A DNA stretch of 38,301 nucleotides from Actinomycetota bacterium (GTDB lineage Bacteria; Actinomycetota; Actinomycetes; S36-B12; UBA5976). The DNA lies in NCBI GenBank assembly GCA_947448865.1, contig CANFOW010000016.1, positions 1-38,301 on the forward strand, given 5' to 3'. Within the stretch, counting starts at the first letter, position 1, and each line of letters begins with the position of its first letter. Positions 27,495 through 37,241 of the stretch are shown here, piece after piece. The notes under the pieces are model-generated. The model was not told where the DNA came from and searched no databases. It saw nothing but the letters and a program-made list of their open reading frames with translations. The translations under genes were made by a program, and so were the position numbers.

Positions 27495-28459
27495 CGCGCC
27501 ACCGAAACTCGTGGATCTAGCACTCGATAAAGAACATCGCTAGCAAAATTTGCCAAAAGTACAACGATGGAACTCACCAAGAAACATGCTTCAAGTACTG
27601 GATAGTCTCGCGCTAGAACGGAGTTGTACATCAACAACCCCATTCCGGGCCAAGAATAAACAACCTCTACCTGAATCGCCCCACCTACAAGCGCACTAAT
27701 GTACAAAGCCGATGCAGTCATCACAGGTAGGAGAGCGTTTCTGACGCCATGTTTCCAGACAACAGTCTTTCGCGAAAGTCCTTTGCCACGAGCAGTCAAC
27801 ATGTAGTCCTCATGCATCACTTCAATGAGTGAGGTTCGAGTAATCATTATGAAGAATGCAATATCTACCAGAGCCAAAGTTAAGGTAGGCAAAATTAAGT
27901 GTCGTGCAATATCCATCATGTAAGACAAGGATCCGCTGTAGACCGCATTCGGTGTGGTGATCCCCGAGATTGGAAGTCCACCCCACCACACACCAAAGAC
28001 GAAAACCAACAACATTCCTACCCAGAATGTGGGCATGCTCCAAAACACTAATGACGAAATGACGATCCACGAATCAGATTTTTTACCTTGGCGTGAACCT
28101 GCATAAACACCTATGGCGATACCAATGATGACCACAATTAACGTAGACACCGTGAGCAAGAGTGCGGTATGTCCAAGCGCTCGAAGAAGAACCGAGCCAA
28201 CACCTTCATGCAACGAGAACGAATATCCCAAGTCAGCGTGTGCCAGATTTTTCAGATAGACCAAGTACTGATGAATGATTGATCCGTCTAGACCGAATTT
28301 CTTTCTTAATTCGGCTACGGCTTCCGGATCTAGTTTTTGAGTACGTGCAATCAACCGAATTGGATCGCCTGGGATGATGTGAAATAGAAAAAAGTTAAAG
28401 GTCGCTACTGCAAAAATTGAACCTAAAACTTGCAGCAATTTGCGAGGCAAGTAACTCAT
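27491..28459 (-). CDS. Peptide-type ABC transporter permease 1 (DppB/OppB-like)
   Basis: A 322-aa inner-membrane permease. The first helix (about 9-28) leads into FHIIPGDPIRL, the DppB hallmark. The BPD_transp_1 domain follows, with about five more helices. The coupling loop TARGKGLSRKTVVWKHGVRNA fits the EAA motif. The C-terminus ends VLYRVLDPRVSVAR, close to the family consensus. It starts 12 bp after the binding-protein gene and overlaps the second permease by 4 bp. Confidence 0.94.
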   Translation of the reverse strand: MSYLPRKLLQVLGSIFAVATFNFFLFHIIPGDPIRLIARTQKLDPEAVAELRKKFGLDGSIIHQYLVYLKNLAHADLGYSFSLHEGVGSVLLRALGHTALLLTVSTLIVVIIGIAIGVYAGSRQGKKSDSWIVISSLVFWSMPTFWVGMLLVFVFGVWWGGLPISGITTPNAVYSGSLSYMMDIARHLILPTLTLALVDIAFFIMITRTSLIEVMHEDYMLTARGKGLSRKTVVWKHGVRNALLPVMTASALYISALVGGAIQVEVVYSWPGMGLLMYNSVLARDYPVLEACFLVSSIVVLLANFASDVLYRVLDPRVSVAR

Positions 28460-28471
28460 GCGGCTAAGTCT

Positions 28472-30148
28472 CTATTTGCCAGGGGTTGCCTTCAAGTAGT
28501 TATCGCGGGTGAAATTGAAAATGATTCCACCTGGAGTTTCCTGAAGGTTTGACCATGATGCCGTGCGATAAGCCTGAAGTTTCTTGAGATACACCGGAAT
28601 GATGTAGGCGCAATCAGAATAAAACTTCGCTTGCATTTCCTGCACAATCGCCACTCGTTTTGCGTGGTCTAGTTCGCCAGCTTGTGCGTCATACATTGCG
28701 TCATATTCTTTATCTGCATAGAAGACATCGTTGTTTCCGCCGATTTGGCTCGAAAGTGGAACACCGAGTAAGTAATCGGGATCATTTACTCCCGAATCCC
28801 AACCCCATACGAACAAGTCCCAATCAGGACCGTCTGTGTTGTAAACAGTGCTGCCCATAGTGTCGGAGTCCACGGTTGAGAGTTCTAACTTGATGCCAAC
28901 TTTGGCAGCCGACTCTACAAAGAGTTGTGCAGTACGCACATCCACGGTGGTAGTACTAATCGCAAGAATGCGGAATGAAAGTGGCTTGCCGTCTTTAGAT
29001 TGGCGAATACCGTCACCGTCTTTTGCTGTATACCCAGCAGAATCAAGTAGCGCATTCGCCTTGTCGGGATTATTGTCCAACACATCTGCATTAGCGGGCG
29101 TGTAATAGTAATCGCCGAATGATGGTGGCAACAGGCCAGCAGCTGGAACTGCGAGTCCTGCATAAGCAATCTGGACGACTTGATTACGGTCAAGTGCACA
29201 ACTGAGTGCCTGACGGATTGACTTATCAAGAAGAAGTGGGTTGCCCTTTGACTTGCCATCATTGGACACATTGATTCCAATGTGATGGAACGAGAACGAA
29301 TCCAAGTTGGCGGTCGCGATTCCGTCTGTGCCTACAAGACCAGTGAAAATCGTTGGAGGTACCTGAGGGATGATGTCGATTTCACCGCTCTTCAAAGCTT
29401 GGGCTTGTAAGTCATCGTTTGTGTACAACGTCCAACTCACACTGCTAGCAGCCGGCTTGGTTCCCCACCATTTGTCATTTCGATTAACAACCGCGTTTTG
29501 GCCCTTCGTCCATGACCCGAATGTGAATGGACCAGTACCGACGGGAGCTGCGTTATCAAACGTGGAAATATCATCAGGCGTCTTTGTTGACCAGATGTGT
29601 TTGGGAACGATTGGAATTACTAAAGCTGGATCAAATGCCTGTGGCCGACTAAATGTCGCAACAACCGTTTTAGCATCTGGTGCTTCCACAGACGTGAGGT
29701 CAACAAGATACTGAGCATTTATACCTAGCTGATTTTTTGCAATGAGATCAATTGTGTACACCACATCATCGGCGGAAAATGGAGTGCCATCATGCCAGGT
29801 CACTCCATCGCGCAATGTATAAGTAATTGTGTTTCCAGAAGCTACAGCCTGGGTTGCTAATCCCGGTTCTGCTTTGAGATCCAAGCCGTAATGCATCAAG
29901 TTGTCATAGATGAGTGACTGAACTTCAATCGCTTCAGTAGTCACAGTCGTAAAAGGATTGAGTGTGTCAATGTCTGATTTCCAGCCCACTTTGAATAGCG
30001 TGCTTGGTGTCGTGCCGTTCCCGTTTGTTGTCGGAGGAGCACATGCGCTCAACAGTCCAGGGACACCACTTGCAACACCAAGAATTGCAGCGCCTCGCAA
30101 AAAAGAACGACGATTGATCGAGGAACCTGAAGTTGTCATACTCACCAT
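28472..30148 (-). CDS. Extracellular solute-binding protein family 5, Tat-type lipoprotein
   Basis: A 558-aa binding protein that captures substrate outside the membrane for the ABC importer. The N-terminus has a twin-arginine motif (NRRSFLRG, Arg13-Arg14), a short hydrophobic stretch and a lipobox LLSAC with Cys36, so it is exported folded and lipid-anchored. The mature part shows SBP_bac_5 features (LTYTLRDGVTWHDGTPFSAD-like region near 110-125, and NPDYLLG). Family 5 binds peptides, but also nickel, sugars and other amino compounds, so the ligand is open. The GTG and ATG a few codons inside are alternative starts. A 113-bp gap with a weak hairpin separates it from the FGGY kinase gene. Confidence 0.92.
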   Translation of the reverse strand: MVSMTTSGSSINRRSFLRGAAILGVASGVPGLLSACAPPTTNGNGTTPSTLFKVGWKSDIDTLNPFTTVTTEAIEVQSLIYDNLMHYGLDLKAEPGLATQAVASGNTITYTLRDGVTWHDGTPFSADDVVYTIDLIAKNQLGINAQYLVDLTSVEAPDAKTVVATFSRPQAFDPALVIPIVPKHIWSTKTPDDISTFDNAAPVGTGPFTFGSWTKGQNAVVNRNDKWWGTKPAASSVSWTLYTNDDLQAQALKSGEIDIIPQVPPTIFTGLVGTDGIATANLDSFSFHHIGINVSNDGKSKGNPLLLDKSIRQALSCALDRNQVVQIAYAGLAVPAAGLLPPSFGDYYYTPANADVLDNNPDKANALLDSAGYTAKDGDGIRQSKDGKPLSFRILAISTTTVDVRTAQLFVESAAKVGIKLELSTVDSDTMGSTVYNTDGPDWDLFVWGWDSGVNDPDYLLGVPLSSQIGGNNDVFYADKEYDAMYDAQAGELDHAKRVAIVQEMQAKFYSDCAYIIPVYLKKLQAYRTASWSNLQETPGGIIFNFTRDNYLKATPGK

Positions 30149-30206
30149 AAGATGAGTGAACCAGAGTCATATACATTGGTCAAGGCATTTAGAAAACGCC
30201 ACGCAG

Positions 30207-30232
30207 AAAAATCCCTACGGTCTGTATGTAGG
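30207..30232 (-). terminator. Weak hairpin with T-run after the FGGY kinase gene
   Basis: On the minus strand CCTAC (30232-30228) and GTAGG (30218-30214) can pair across a 9-nt loop, followed by GA and five T (30211-30207). The stem is only 5 bp, so it would at most attenuate transcription into the binding-protein gene. Confidence 0.3.
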
Positions 30233-30261
30233 TTCTCAAATAAAGAAATCGAAAATCTCTA

Positions 30262-31752
30262 TTAACTACCATGCAAAGACAAGCGCACTTGCTCGTGGCG
30301 AGCAAAAAGTTCATCCCACATTGTCGACGATTTAGGTGAGATCGTAGTCGTGTTTGCTCCACTTGCATATTGCTCAGTCGTTTGTTCGCTAGATTCAATC
30401 CGCTGTTCTAAGACTAGAAGTGCCGCACCAATAGCTGAATAATCGCTATCACCGTCAATTGGTGCAACAACATTGCATCTCGTTGCGTCTGCAAGTTCTT
30501 GGCGAAACCAAGGACTCAATGCGCTCCCACCCGCAACTGTGATGGTTCCCGTTGTACATCCAAACTCTTTGAGCACCTCAACGCAACGTTTGCTCTCGTT
30601 AACAATTCCGTTGATCAGGGCGCGCATGAAATGACCGCGGGTATGCGTGACATTCATACCAACCATCGCTCCAGTGAGTGAGGGGTCCCATAACGCACCT
30701 TGTTCGCCAGGTGAAACGTAAGGCAGGAACGTTGGAGCCTCTGTTGCGTGAATCTGACTAGCTTCCTGCATTGCGTCAGAGACAGTTTCGAAATTTAGCA
30801 GTTCAGACATCCAACTAATCGCCCCACCTGTAGAGAGCAAATCCATTTCAAGACCCCAAAGCCCACCATGCGCCATAGGAGTGACAATAAAGCGATGACT
30901 TTCGTCGCTCGGAATTGAATCACTCATTCCCATAATCACAGTGCTCGTTCCGGCTACGTAAGCAATGTCACCCAGATGTGTTGCTCCCATCCCAAGTGCA
31001 CCAAGCACTGAGTCAGCAGCTCCAACAAACACAGGTAAACCGTGGGGGAGTCCGAGAACATGCGCAGCGGCTTGTGTGAGCGGGTAACACGCATTGCTTG
31101 GCGCAATCTCAGGCAGCGACACAGTGACATCAGCTGCACTGATTACTGACTCACTCCAAGAATTGTTAAGAAGGTCAAAACATCCAAAGCCGGTTGCAGT
31201 GCTCGGGTCAGTCAGGAATACGCCAGTTAACTTTTCAAGTACATAATCTTTAGCACTAGCGATGCGAGTTGTAGAAGCAGCGACCTCGAGGTCAATGTCA
31301 CACAATCGTTGCCACATTGGTAGGAGGTAACGCCCATCTACCCATTGCCCGGTGATGTCATACAACTTTTTCGCGCCGAAGGAATCGCGTAGCCGGTCTC
31401 CGAATTCCTCAGCTCGACTGTCCTCCCAGGTAATTGAACGACCGACCGCCTCACCAAAGTTATCGATGCAAACCAAGGTGGGAATCATTCCAGATAACCC
31501 AATCCCAGCCCAAGAATCGCTCGGTTGCTGATCGTCGAGTTGTTGCACAACCTCACGGACAGCTTGCATCCAATCAGCTGGTGTTTGTTCCGATGCGCCT
31601 ACTTCCGGACGGTGTGTGGGATAGGACGCCTGACCACGAGCAACGACAAGTCCGTGTTCATTAATTGCAACACCTTTTAGCCCAGAAGTCCCTAAATCAA
31701 GGCCAATAAAGTGTGGGTGACTATCCGCGGCGCGCCATACTCGCGAGTGCAT
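30262..31752 (-). CDS. FGGY-family carbohydrate kinase (xylulokinase-like)
   Basis: A 496-aa sugar kinase with two actin-like domains. The phosphate-1 motif GLDLGTSGLKG is at 17-27. ITWEDSRA carries the family's sugar-contact Asp near residue 95. GGSALSPWFRQELAD is the adenosine-binding region in the C-terminal half. It resembles xylulokinase most, but no pentose isomerase is nearby, and FGGY substrates range widely. I start at the ATG at 31752: GGAGG is 9 nt upstream, with a 32-bp overlap with the aminotransferase gene. A start at 31788 would overlap by 68 bp. It suggests that the substrate of this cluster has a sugar or polyol moiety that is phosphorylated. Confidence 0.88.
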   Translation of the reverse strand: MHSRVWRAADSHPHFIGLDLGTSGLKGVAINEHGLVVARGQASYPTHRPEVGASEQTPADWMQAVREVVQQLDDQQPSDSWAGIGLSGMIPTLVCIDNFGEAVGRSITWEDSRAEEFGDRLRDSFGAKKLYDITGQWVDGRYLLPMWQRLCDIDLEVAASTTRIASAKDYVLEKLTGVFLTDPSTATGFGCFDLLNNSWSESVISAADVTVSLPEIAPSNACYPLTQAAAHVLGLPHGLPVFVGAADSVLGALGMGATHLGDIAYVAGTSTVIMGMSDSIPSDESHRFIVTPMAHGGLWGLEMDLLSTGGAISWMSELLNFETVSDAMQEASQIHATEAPTFLPYVSPGEQGALWDPSLTGAMVGMNVTHTRGHFMRALINGIVNESKRCVEVLKEFGCTTGTITVAGGSALSPWFRQELADATRCNVVAPIDGDSDYSAIGAALLVLEQRIESSEQTTEQYASGANTTTISPKSSTMWDELFARHEQVRLSLHGS

Positions 31753-33085
31753 CGTGCGCAGCCTCCAGAGTCTTGTCGATGTCCTCATCAGTATGCACTA
31801 GTGATACGAAAAGATTTTCTAGATGGCTTGGATGAAAAAGTACGCCGCGTTTTAACATCTCTTGGTACCACTGCGTAAAACGTTCTTCATTTGAATACTT
31901 TTCTGCATCTCGCCAATTGTGAATCGGGTGCTCGGTAAACCACAACTGGAATACAGTCCCGATGCCATCAATACGCGATGGGAAGCCGGCCTCGTGTGCC
32001 ATGGATGTGATGCCATCAGCTAGTCGGAAACCTAAAGCACGCTGACGTTCATACAGTCCGGGTTCAGCTAACAAATCCATCGTGGCACTGACAGCAGCAC
32101 ATTGAATGACATTGGCATTGTAAGTACCCGAGTGGGAATAGCGACCTTCTGCGATGATGCTCATCACTTCTTTAGTTCCACCTATGGCAGCTACTGGGAA
32201 TCCGCCACCAATTCCTTTGGCCATAGTTGTGATGTCGGGATTAACGCCGAACCATTCTTGCGCTCCACCACGTGCAAAACGGAACCCTGTGATTACCTCA
32301 TCAAAAATCAATAGTGCACCGTACTTCTTGGTTTCTGAACGAAGAAGTTCAAGGTATCCAGGTTCCGGCAAAATACATCCCGTATTAAAAACTGCCGGTT
32401 CGGTTATGACGGCTGCAATTTCTTCGCCACGTTCTTGCATGACTCGAACGAAACTTTCTGGATCGTTCCAGGTCAGCACAATGAGAGTATCCTCGAGTTC
32501 TTGCGGCACACCAGGGCCAGATTTAACAGGGCGCGGATTATCGGCAGGACCCGCTTGCGCTGGATCAACGTGATTACTCCAATAAACCGTGTCTTGCCAG
32601 CCGTGATAGTGACCTTCGAAGCGAACGATGAGGCGTCGATTCGTCACAGCTCGGGCAATGCGAACCGCAGACCCGACAGCTTCAGATCCAGAGTTCGTAA
32701 AGCGCACCATTTCAATACTTGGCACAGCATCTACTACTTTTTGTGCCGCTTCGATTTCGAGTTCATAAGGCAAGCCAAAGCATGTTCCGTATTCGCGGAT
32801 TGCATCTACAACCGCTTCGGTGACGACTGGGTTTCGATGTCCCAAAATCATGGGGCCAAGACCGAGTAGGTAATCGATGTATTCGTGGCCATCAACATCG
32901 GTAATGCGGGAACCTTGCCCATCTTTAATAAAGAGTGGGTAGGGCTTCCACCCAAACTTACGGGTGCGGGCGCTACTTCCAGCGCCGCCGGGAATTATTT
33001 CGCTGGCTCGGGCAAAAAGCTCGCCTGATCGCTTAGCCAATTGTGCGTATTCTGCATCAAAATCAAGTGTGGTCACGTCAGCCAC
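31721..33085 (-). CDS. HemL-like class III PLP aminotransferase
   Basis: A 454-aa PLP enzyme of the glutamate-1-semialdehyde aminomutase group. RFTNSGSEAVGSAVRIAR binds the cofactor phosphate, Asp262 (LIFDEVITGFR) contacts the pyridine N, and Lys290 (TMAKGIGGGFP) forms the Schiff base. It is unlikely to be true HemL because it sits in a catabolic operon with no haem genes; related proteins act as aminotransferases on amino sugars, polyols or amino acids. GTG at 33085 is used. A second GTG at 33076 is preceded by AAGGTGG at better spacing and may be the real start. It follows the GntR gene by 40 bp and overlaps the FGGY kinase gene. Confidence 0.87.
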   Translation of the reverse strand: MADVTTLDFDAEYAQLAKRSGELFARASEIIPGGAGSSARTRKFGWKPYPLFIKDGQGSRITDVDGHEYIDYLLGLGPMILGHRNPVVTEAVVDAIREYGTCFGLPYELEIEAAQKVVDAVPSIEMVRFTNSGSEAVGSAVRIARAVTNRRLIVRFEGHYHGWQDTVYWSNHVDPAQAGPADNPRPVKSGPGVPQELEDTLIVLTWNDPESFVRVMQERGEEIAAVITEPAVFNTGCILPEPGYLELLRSETKKYGALLIFDEVITGFRFARGGAQEWFGVNPDITTMAKGIGGGFPVAAIGGTKEVMSIIAEGRYSHSGTYNANVIQCAAVSATMDLLAEPGLYERQRALGFRLADGITSMAHEAGFPSRIDGIGTVFQLWFTEHPIHNWRDAEKYSNEERFTQWYQEMLKRGVLFHPSHLENLFVSLVHTDEDIDKTLEAAHDALASMARRG

Positions 33086-33121
33086 CTTATACTCTGCATA
33101 ATGACTAAAGCAAGAGTCGAT

Positions 33122-33138
33122 ACCTCTACGACAGAGGT
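33122..33138. other. Dyad over the GntR stop codon, upstream of the aminotransferase
   Basis: ACCTCT (33122-33127) and AGAGGT (33133-33138) form a perfect 6-bp dyad with a 5-nt centre. It spans the regulator's stop codon and lies about 37 bp before the aminotransferase start. It could be an operator or a weak attenuator hairpin. Confidence 0.35.
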
Positions 33139-33914
33139 GTCACTCCCCAGTCATCAGAATTCGACGCGGGTAGGAGGTGTTTTTGTTGAGAGCCAGAAAC
33201 AAAAAACACAAATTGCTGCGCGGGATAAATTTGCTCGAAACAGTCAAAGGGCGTTCCTTCTTCTGTATAACTAACGCCACGGACTCGGACAATGTTTTCC
33301 CGCGTGGGTAACTCGAGGAGCTTTCGCTGGGCTGATGTAGGAACTGTCACCTCGAGGAATTGGTCCTCATGTTGATCCAACAACCCGTATTTCGTAGCCA
33401 GGTGGCCGTACAAAGACTTCCCCGCCTTCAACCACGCTTCGTCCAAAGTGGGGGCCAGTTGCATCGGGATTACCGCCGTTTCGGCAATCATGGGCTTGCC
33501 ATTCAATCGACGCCGGCGCACGATTTCCCATACGGGAAGTCCCGCGGCAATTTTCAGATTAGCTGCAATTGTTGGGCTCGGAACAGCTGGCTTAAGACTT
33601 ATCAGTTCCGTGGTCAAACGACGTTGCTCTATTGCGCCGCCCAAAGTTTCGAGCAACTCACCCGCGCGAGTAGGTTCCGTCATAATGCGATGTGCGGCAA
33701 CAAACGTCCCAACGCCTTGCTGTCTGACAATACGACCAGCTCGTTCAAGTTCATCAAGTGCTCGGCGAACCGAAATCAGACTGTAACCCGACATCTCAGA
33801 CAACTCAGTAGACGTTGGCAATCGATCGCCCGGTTGCAATCGTTGATCAGAAATCGTGCTCAGGATCAAATCCTTAACGATTTCATATCGAAGCTTGCTT
33901 TGACTTTCAGGCAC
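33126..33914 (-). CDS. GntR-family regulator, HutC/DasR subfamily
   Basis: A 262-aa predicted repressor. The N-terminal winged helix (about 5-72) has LRYEIVKDLI then PTSTELSEMSGYSLISVRRA (recognition helix), with the wing VRQQGVGTFVA. A UTRA ligand domain (about 95-250) has the family's WEIVRRRRLNGKPM and VRGVSYTEEGTPFDCFEQIY. Subfamily relatives (DasR, NagR, PhnF) usually sense phosphorylated amino sugars or related compounds. The start is uncertain: a GTG at 33950 would put 12 codons inside a perfect palindrome, so I prefer the GTG at 33914, with TACTTT 7 nt upstream. It is divergent from the SIS gene and leads the aminotransferase-kinase-transporter string. Confidence 0.9.
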   Translation of the reverse strand: MPESQSKLRYEIVKDLILSTISDQRLQPGDRLPTSTELSEMSGYSLISVRRALDELERAGRIVRQQGVGTFVAAHRIMTEPTRAGELLETLGGAIEQRRLTTELISLKPAVPSPTIAANLKIAAGLPVWEIVRRRRLNGKPMIAETAVIPMQLAPTLDEAWLKAGKSLYGHLATKYGLLDQHEDQFLEVTVPTSAQRKLLELPTRENIVRVRGVSYTEEGTPFDCFEQIYPAQQFVFFVSGSQQKHLLPASNSDDWGVTPLS

Positions 33915-33932
33915 GAACTGAAAAGTACCAGA

Positions 33933-33949
33933 TGTATACCCGGTATACA
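33933..33949. promoter_or_regulatory. 17-bp palindromic operator between GntR and SIS genes
   Basis: TGTATACC (33933-33940) and GGTATACA (33942-33949) are perfect inverted arms around a single C. It lies 19 bp upstream of the chosen regulator start and 39 bp upstream of the SIS start. Position and symmetry fit an autoregulatory HutC-type GntR operator controlling both directions. Confidence 0.7.
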
Positions 33950-33988
33950 CACTGTTGCCAAAATAAACAAAGGGAAAGGTCGATCCAC

Positions 33989-35026
33989 ATGACGCTTCTA
34001 GGCGTTCACATGGCGCGGGAAATCAATGAGCAAAGTGAGATGTTCCAACGCATTCTGGATAACTCGCAGCACATCATCCGGGTTGCACATGCCATTCGAG
34101 ACACTGCGCCACGAACAGTTCTGTTCGCAGGACGTGGCACAAGTGACCATGCGGCTCTTTATGCAAAGTACCTCACCGAAATCGAACTGGGACTTCCTGC
34201 TGGACTCATGTCGCCTTCAACAATCACAACGTATGGTGCAAGGCCAAACCTAAAAGACGTACTCGTTATCGTCGTGTCACAAAGTGGTGGCTCCCCTGAC
34301 TTAGTAGAAACTGCCACAGTTGCTCGCGAATGTGGAGCGACTGTTCTTGCCGTCACAAACAATCCCGATTCTGCTTTAGTGAGCGCGGTTAATTTTCACA
34401 TCAATGTGTTCGCGGGTCCAGAACTCGCAGTTGCGGCAACTAAATCATTTACTGCCCAGATGCTTAGTTTGAGAATATTTTTTGATGCCTGGCTCAATAA
34501 GGAACATGGAGAACTTCATCAACTGCCTGAACGGGCTCGCCTCCTAGCTTCGCGCACTGATGAGTTCGACGTTATTGCTTCCTCGTACAACGATATTTCG
34601 CGTCTTGTAGTGACGGGCCGAGGTTACGCCTACCCAACTGCATTAGAAGCATCGTTAAAAATAATGGAGACCACATATCTTGATGCGCATGCCTTTAGCG
34701 GTGCCGATTTATTACATGGACCGATGGCACTCATTGACGAAACTCATCCCGTCATTGCAATTGCACCAGATGGGAAAGCGTTCAGTGCCATGCAACCGGT
34801 CCTCGAGCGCTTAACGTCTAGTACAGACCGCTTATTCGTATTGAGCGGTGCGCAAGGTTCGAATTTGGGAAATATGAATTTCACAAATAGCCACAATCTT
34901 GGCGAAGATCTCAGCCCGTTACTCGACATCATTGCAATGCAAAACATTATTTTGCGCATGGCAGTTAATCGTGGAATAAATCCTGATGAGCCTCGTGGTC
35001 TCAAAAAAGTAACTCAGACTTGGTGA
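33989..35026 (+). CDS. Double-SIS-domain sugar-phosphate aminohydrolase/isomerase (NagB-II/FrlB-like)
   Basis: A 345-aa protein equal to the isomerase half of GlmS without the glutaminase domain. SIS domain 1 (about 25-165) has GRGTSDHAA, SQSGGSPD and AVAATKSFTAQ. SIS domain 2 (about 190-325) has GRGYAYPTALEASLK and LLHGPMALID. It ends PRGLKKVTQTW, like the GlmS C-terminal loop. The GlmS block GELKHGP reads GADLLHGP here, so Glu is replaced by Asp and Lys by Leu; it is probably not a GlcN-6-P synthase. GlcN-6-P deaminase (NagB-II) or fructosamine-6-P deglycase (FrlB) activity is more likely. I chose the ATG at 33989 with AAAGG about 9 nt upstream. It is divergently controlled with the GntR gene. 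Confidence 0.88.
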   Translation: MTLLGVHMAREINEQSEMFQRILDNSQHIIRVAHAIRDTAPRTVLFAGRGTSDHAALYAKYLTEIELGLPAGLMSPSTITTYGARPNLKDVLVIVVSQSGGSPDLVETATVARECGATVLAVTNNPDSALVSAVNFHINVFAGPELAVAATKSFTAQMLSLRIFFDAWLNKEHGELHQLPERARLLASRTDEFDVIASSYNDISRLVVTGRGYAYPTALEASLKIMETTYLDAHAFSGADLLHGPMALIDETHPVIAIAPDGKAFSAMQPVLERLTSSTDRLFVLSGAQGSNLGNMNFTNSHNLGEDLSPLLDIIAMQNIILRMAVNRGINPDEPRGLKKVTQTW

Positions 35027-35089
35027 GCGAAACCGCCTGCTCATGTCCTCGCCGCAATGACATATAGTTTCTTAAAACCAACACCCACA

Positions 35090-35127
35090 AAGTTAAAGCC
35101 CCAAGATCTCTCTTGGGGCTTTAACTT
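35090..35127. terminator. Strong bidirectional terminator between SIS gene and groEL
   Basis: AAGTTAAAGCCCCAAGA (35090-35106) and its exact complement TCTTGGGGCTTTAACTT (35111-35127) form a perfect 17-bp stem with a TCTC loop. The AT-rich outer end supplies U-rich sequence for both strands. It serves the convergent SIS (+) and groEL (-) transcripts. Confidence 0.9.
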
Positions 35128-35152
35128 GAAAGCGAATTATTTCGCCGTGTGA

Positions 35153-36787
<1,635 letters not shown>

Positions 36788-36806
36788 CTATAGAGGCAGA
36801 CAAGAA

Positions 36807-36830
36807 GCGCCCCTGATTACTCAAGGGCGC
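36807..36830 (-). other. Hairpin in the groES-groEL intergenic region
   Basis: GCGCCC (36807-36812) and GGGCGC (36825-36830) form a 6-bp GC stem with a 12-nt loop. It is a possible RNA-processing or attenuation point that sets groES:groEL ratios; there is no U-run. Confidence 0.5.
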
Positions 36831-36843
36831 GTCTTAGGTCTAG

Positions 36844-37143
36844 TTACTTCTCGACGATCGCCAAGATGTCGCGGGCGTTCAACAGCAGGTATTCCTGGCC
36901 GTTGTACTTCACTTCGGTGCCACCGTACTTTGAGTAGATGACGACGTCGCCAATCTTGACGTCAAGAGGAATGCGCTTCTCGCCAGTTTCGTCAAAGCGA
37001 CCTGGACCAACAGCAAGAACCTTGCCTTCTTGTGGCTTCTCTTTGGCGGAGTCTGGAATGACAAGTCCGGATGCAGTTGTCTGCTCGGCTTCCAAAGACT
37101 GTACGAGGATGCGATCCTCAAGTGGCTTAATGTTGACCGACAC
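36844..37143 (-). CDS. groES: 10-kDa co-chaperonin GroES
   Basis: A 99-aa lid subunit for GroEL. It opens [14 protein letters not shown], has the mobile loop [19 protein letters not shown] (about 18-36), GKVLAVGPG and [20 protein letters not shown], and ends DILAIVEK. I start at the GTG at 37143 because AGGAG lies 7 nt before it; a longer reading frame to 37338 runs through the CIRCE/promoter region and is not coding. It leads the groES-groEL operon. Confidence 0.97.
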   Translation of the reverse strand: MSVNIKPLEDRILVQSLEAEQTTASGLVIPDSAKEKPQEGKVLAVGPGRFDETGEKRIPLDVKIGDVVIYSKYGGTEVKYNGQEYLLLNARDILAIVEK

Positions 37144-37181
37144 TGTCTGTCTCCTGTTTATTGCTCGAAGGTTTCGAATCA

Positions 37182-37208
37182 TTAGCACACGGAGTACCCG
37201 AGTGCTAA
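37182..37208 (-). promoter_or_regulatory. CIRCE element, groES-proximal
   Basis: TTAGCACAC (37182-37190), a 9-nt spacer and GAGTGCTAA (37200-37208) match the HrcA-binding consensus TTAGCACTC-N9-GAGTGCTAA with one mismatch. It covers the predicted transcription start. Confidence 0.9.
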
Positions 37209-37212
37209 TACA

Positions 37213-37241
37213 AATGTAAGAGGGAATTGGCACTCGGTCAA
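37213..37241 (-). promoter_or_regulatory. groES-groEL promoter
   Basis: Minus strand: TTGACC (37241-37236), 17 bp, TACATT (37218-37213). The -35 lies in the spacer of the distal CIRCE box, and the start point (about 37206) lies in the proximal one. HrcA at either box would therefore block it. Confidence 0.7.

Noticed and set aside
31721-33085. Glutamate-1-semialdehyde aminomutase of haem synthesis (hemL)
   Set aside because: The fold and PLP lysine match, but the operon is catabolic and no tetrapyrrole gene is near.
33915-33950. GTG at 33950 as the GntR start
   Set aside because: It would place the first codons inside the palindromic operator; the downstream GTG with a leaderless -10 is better.
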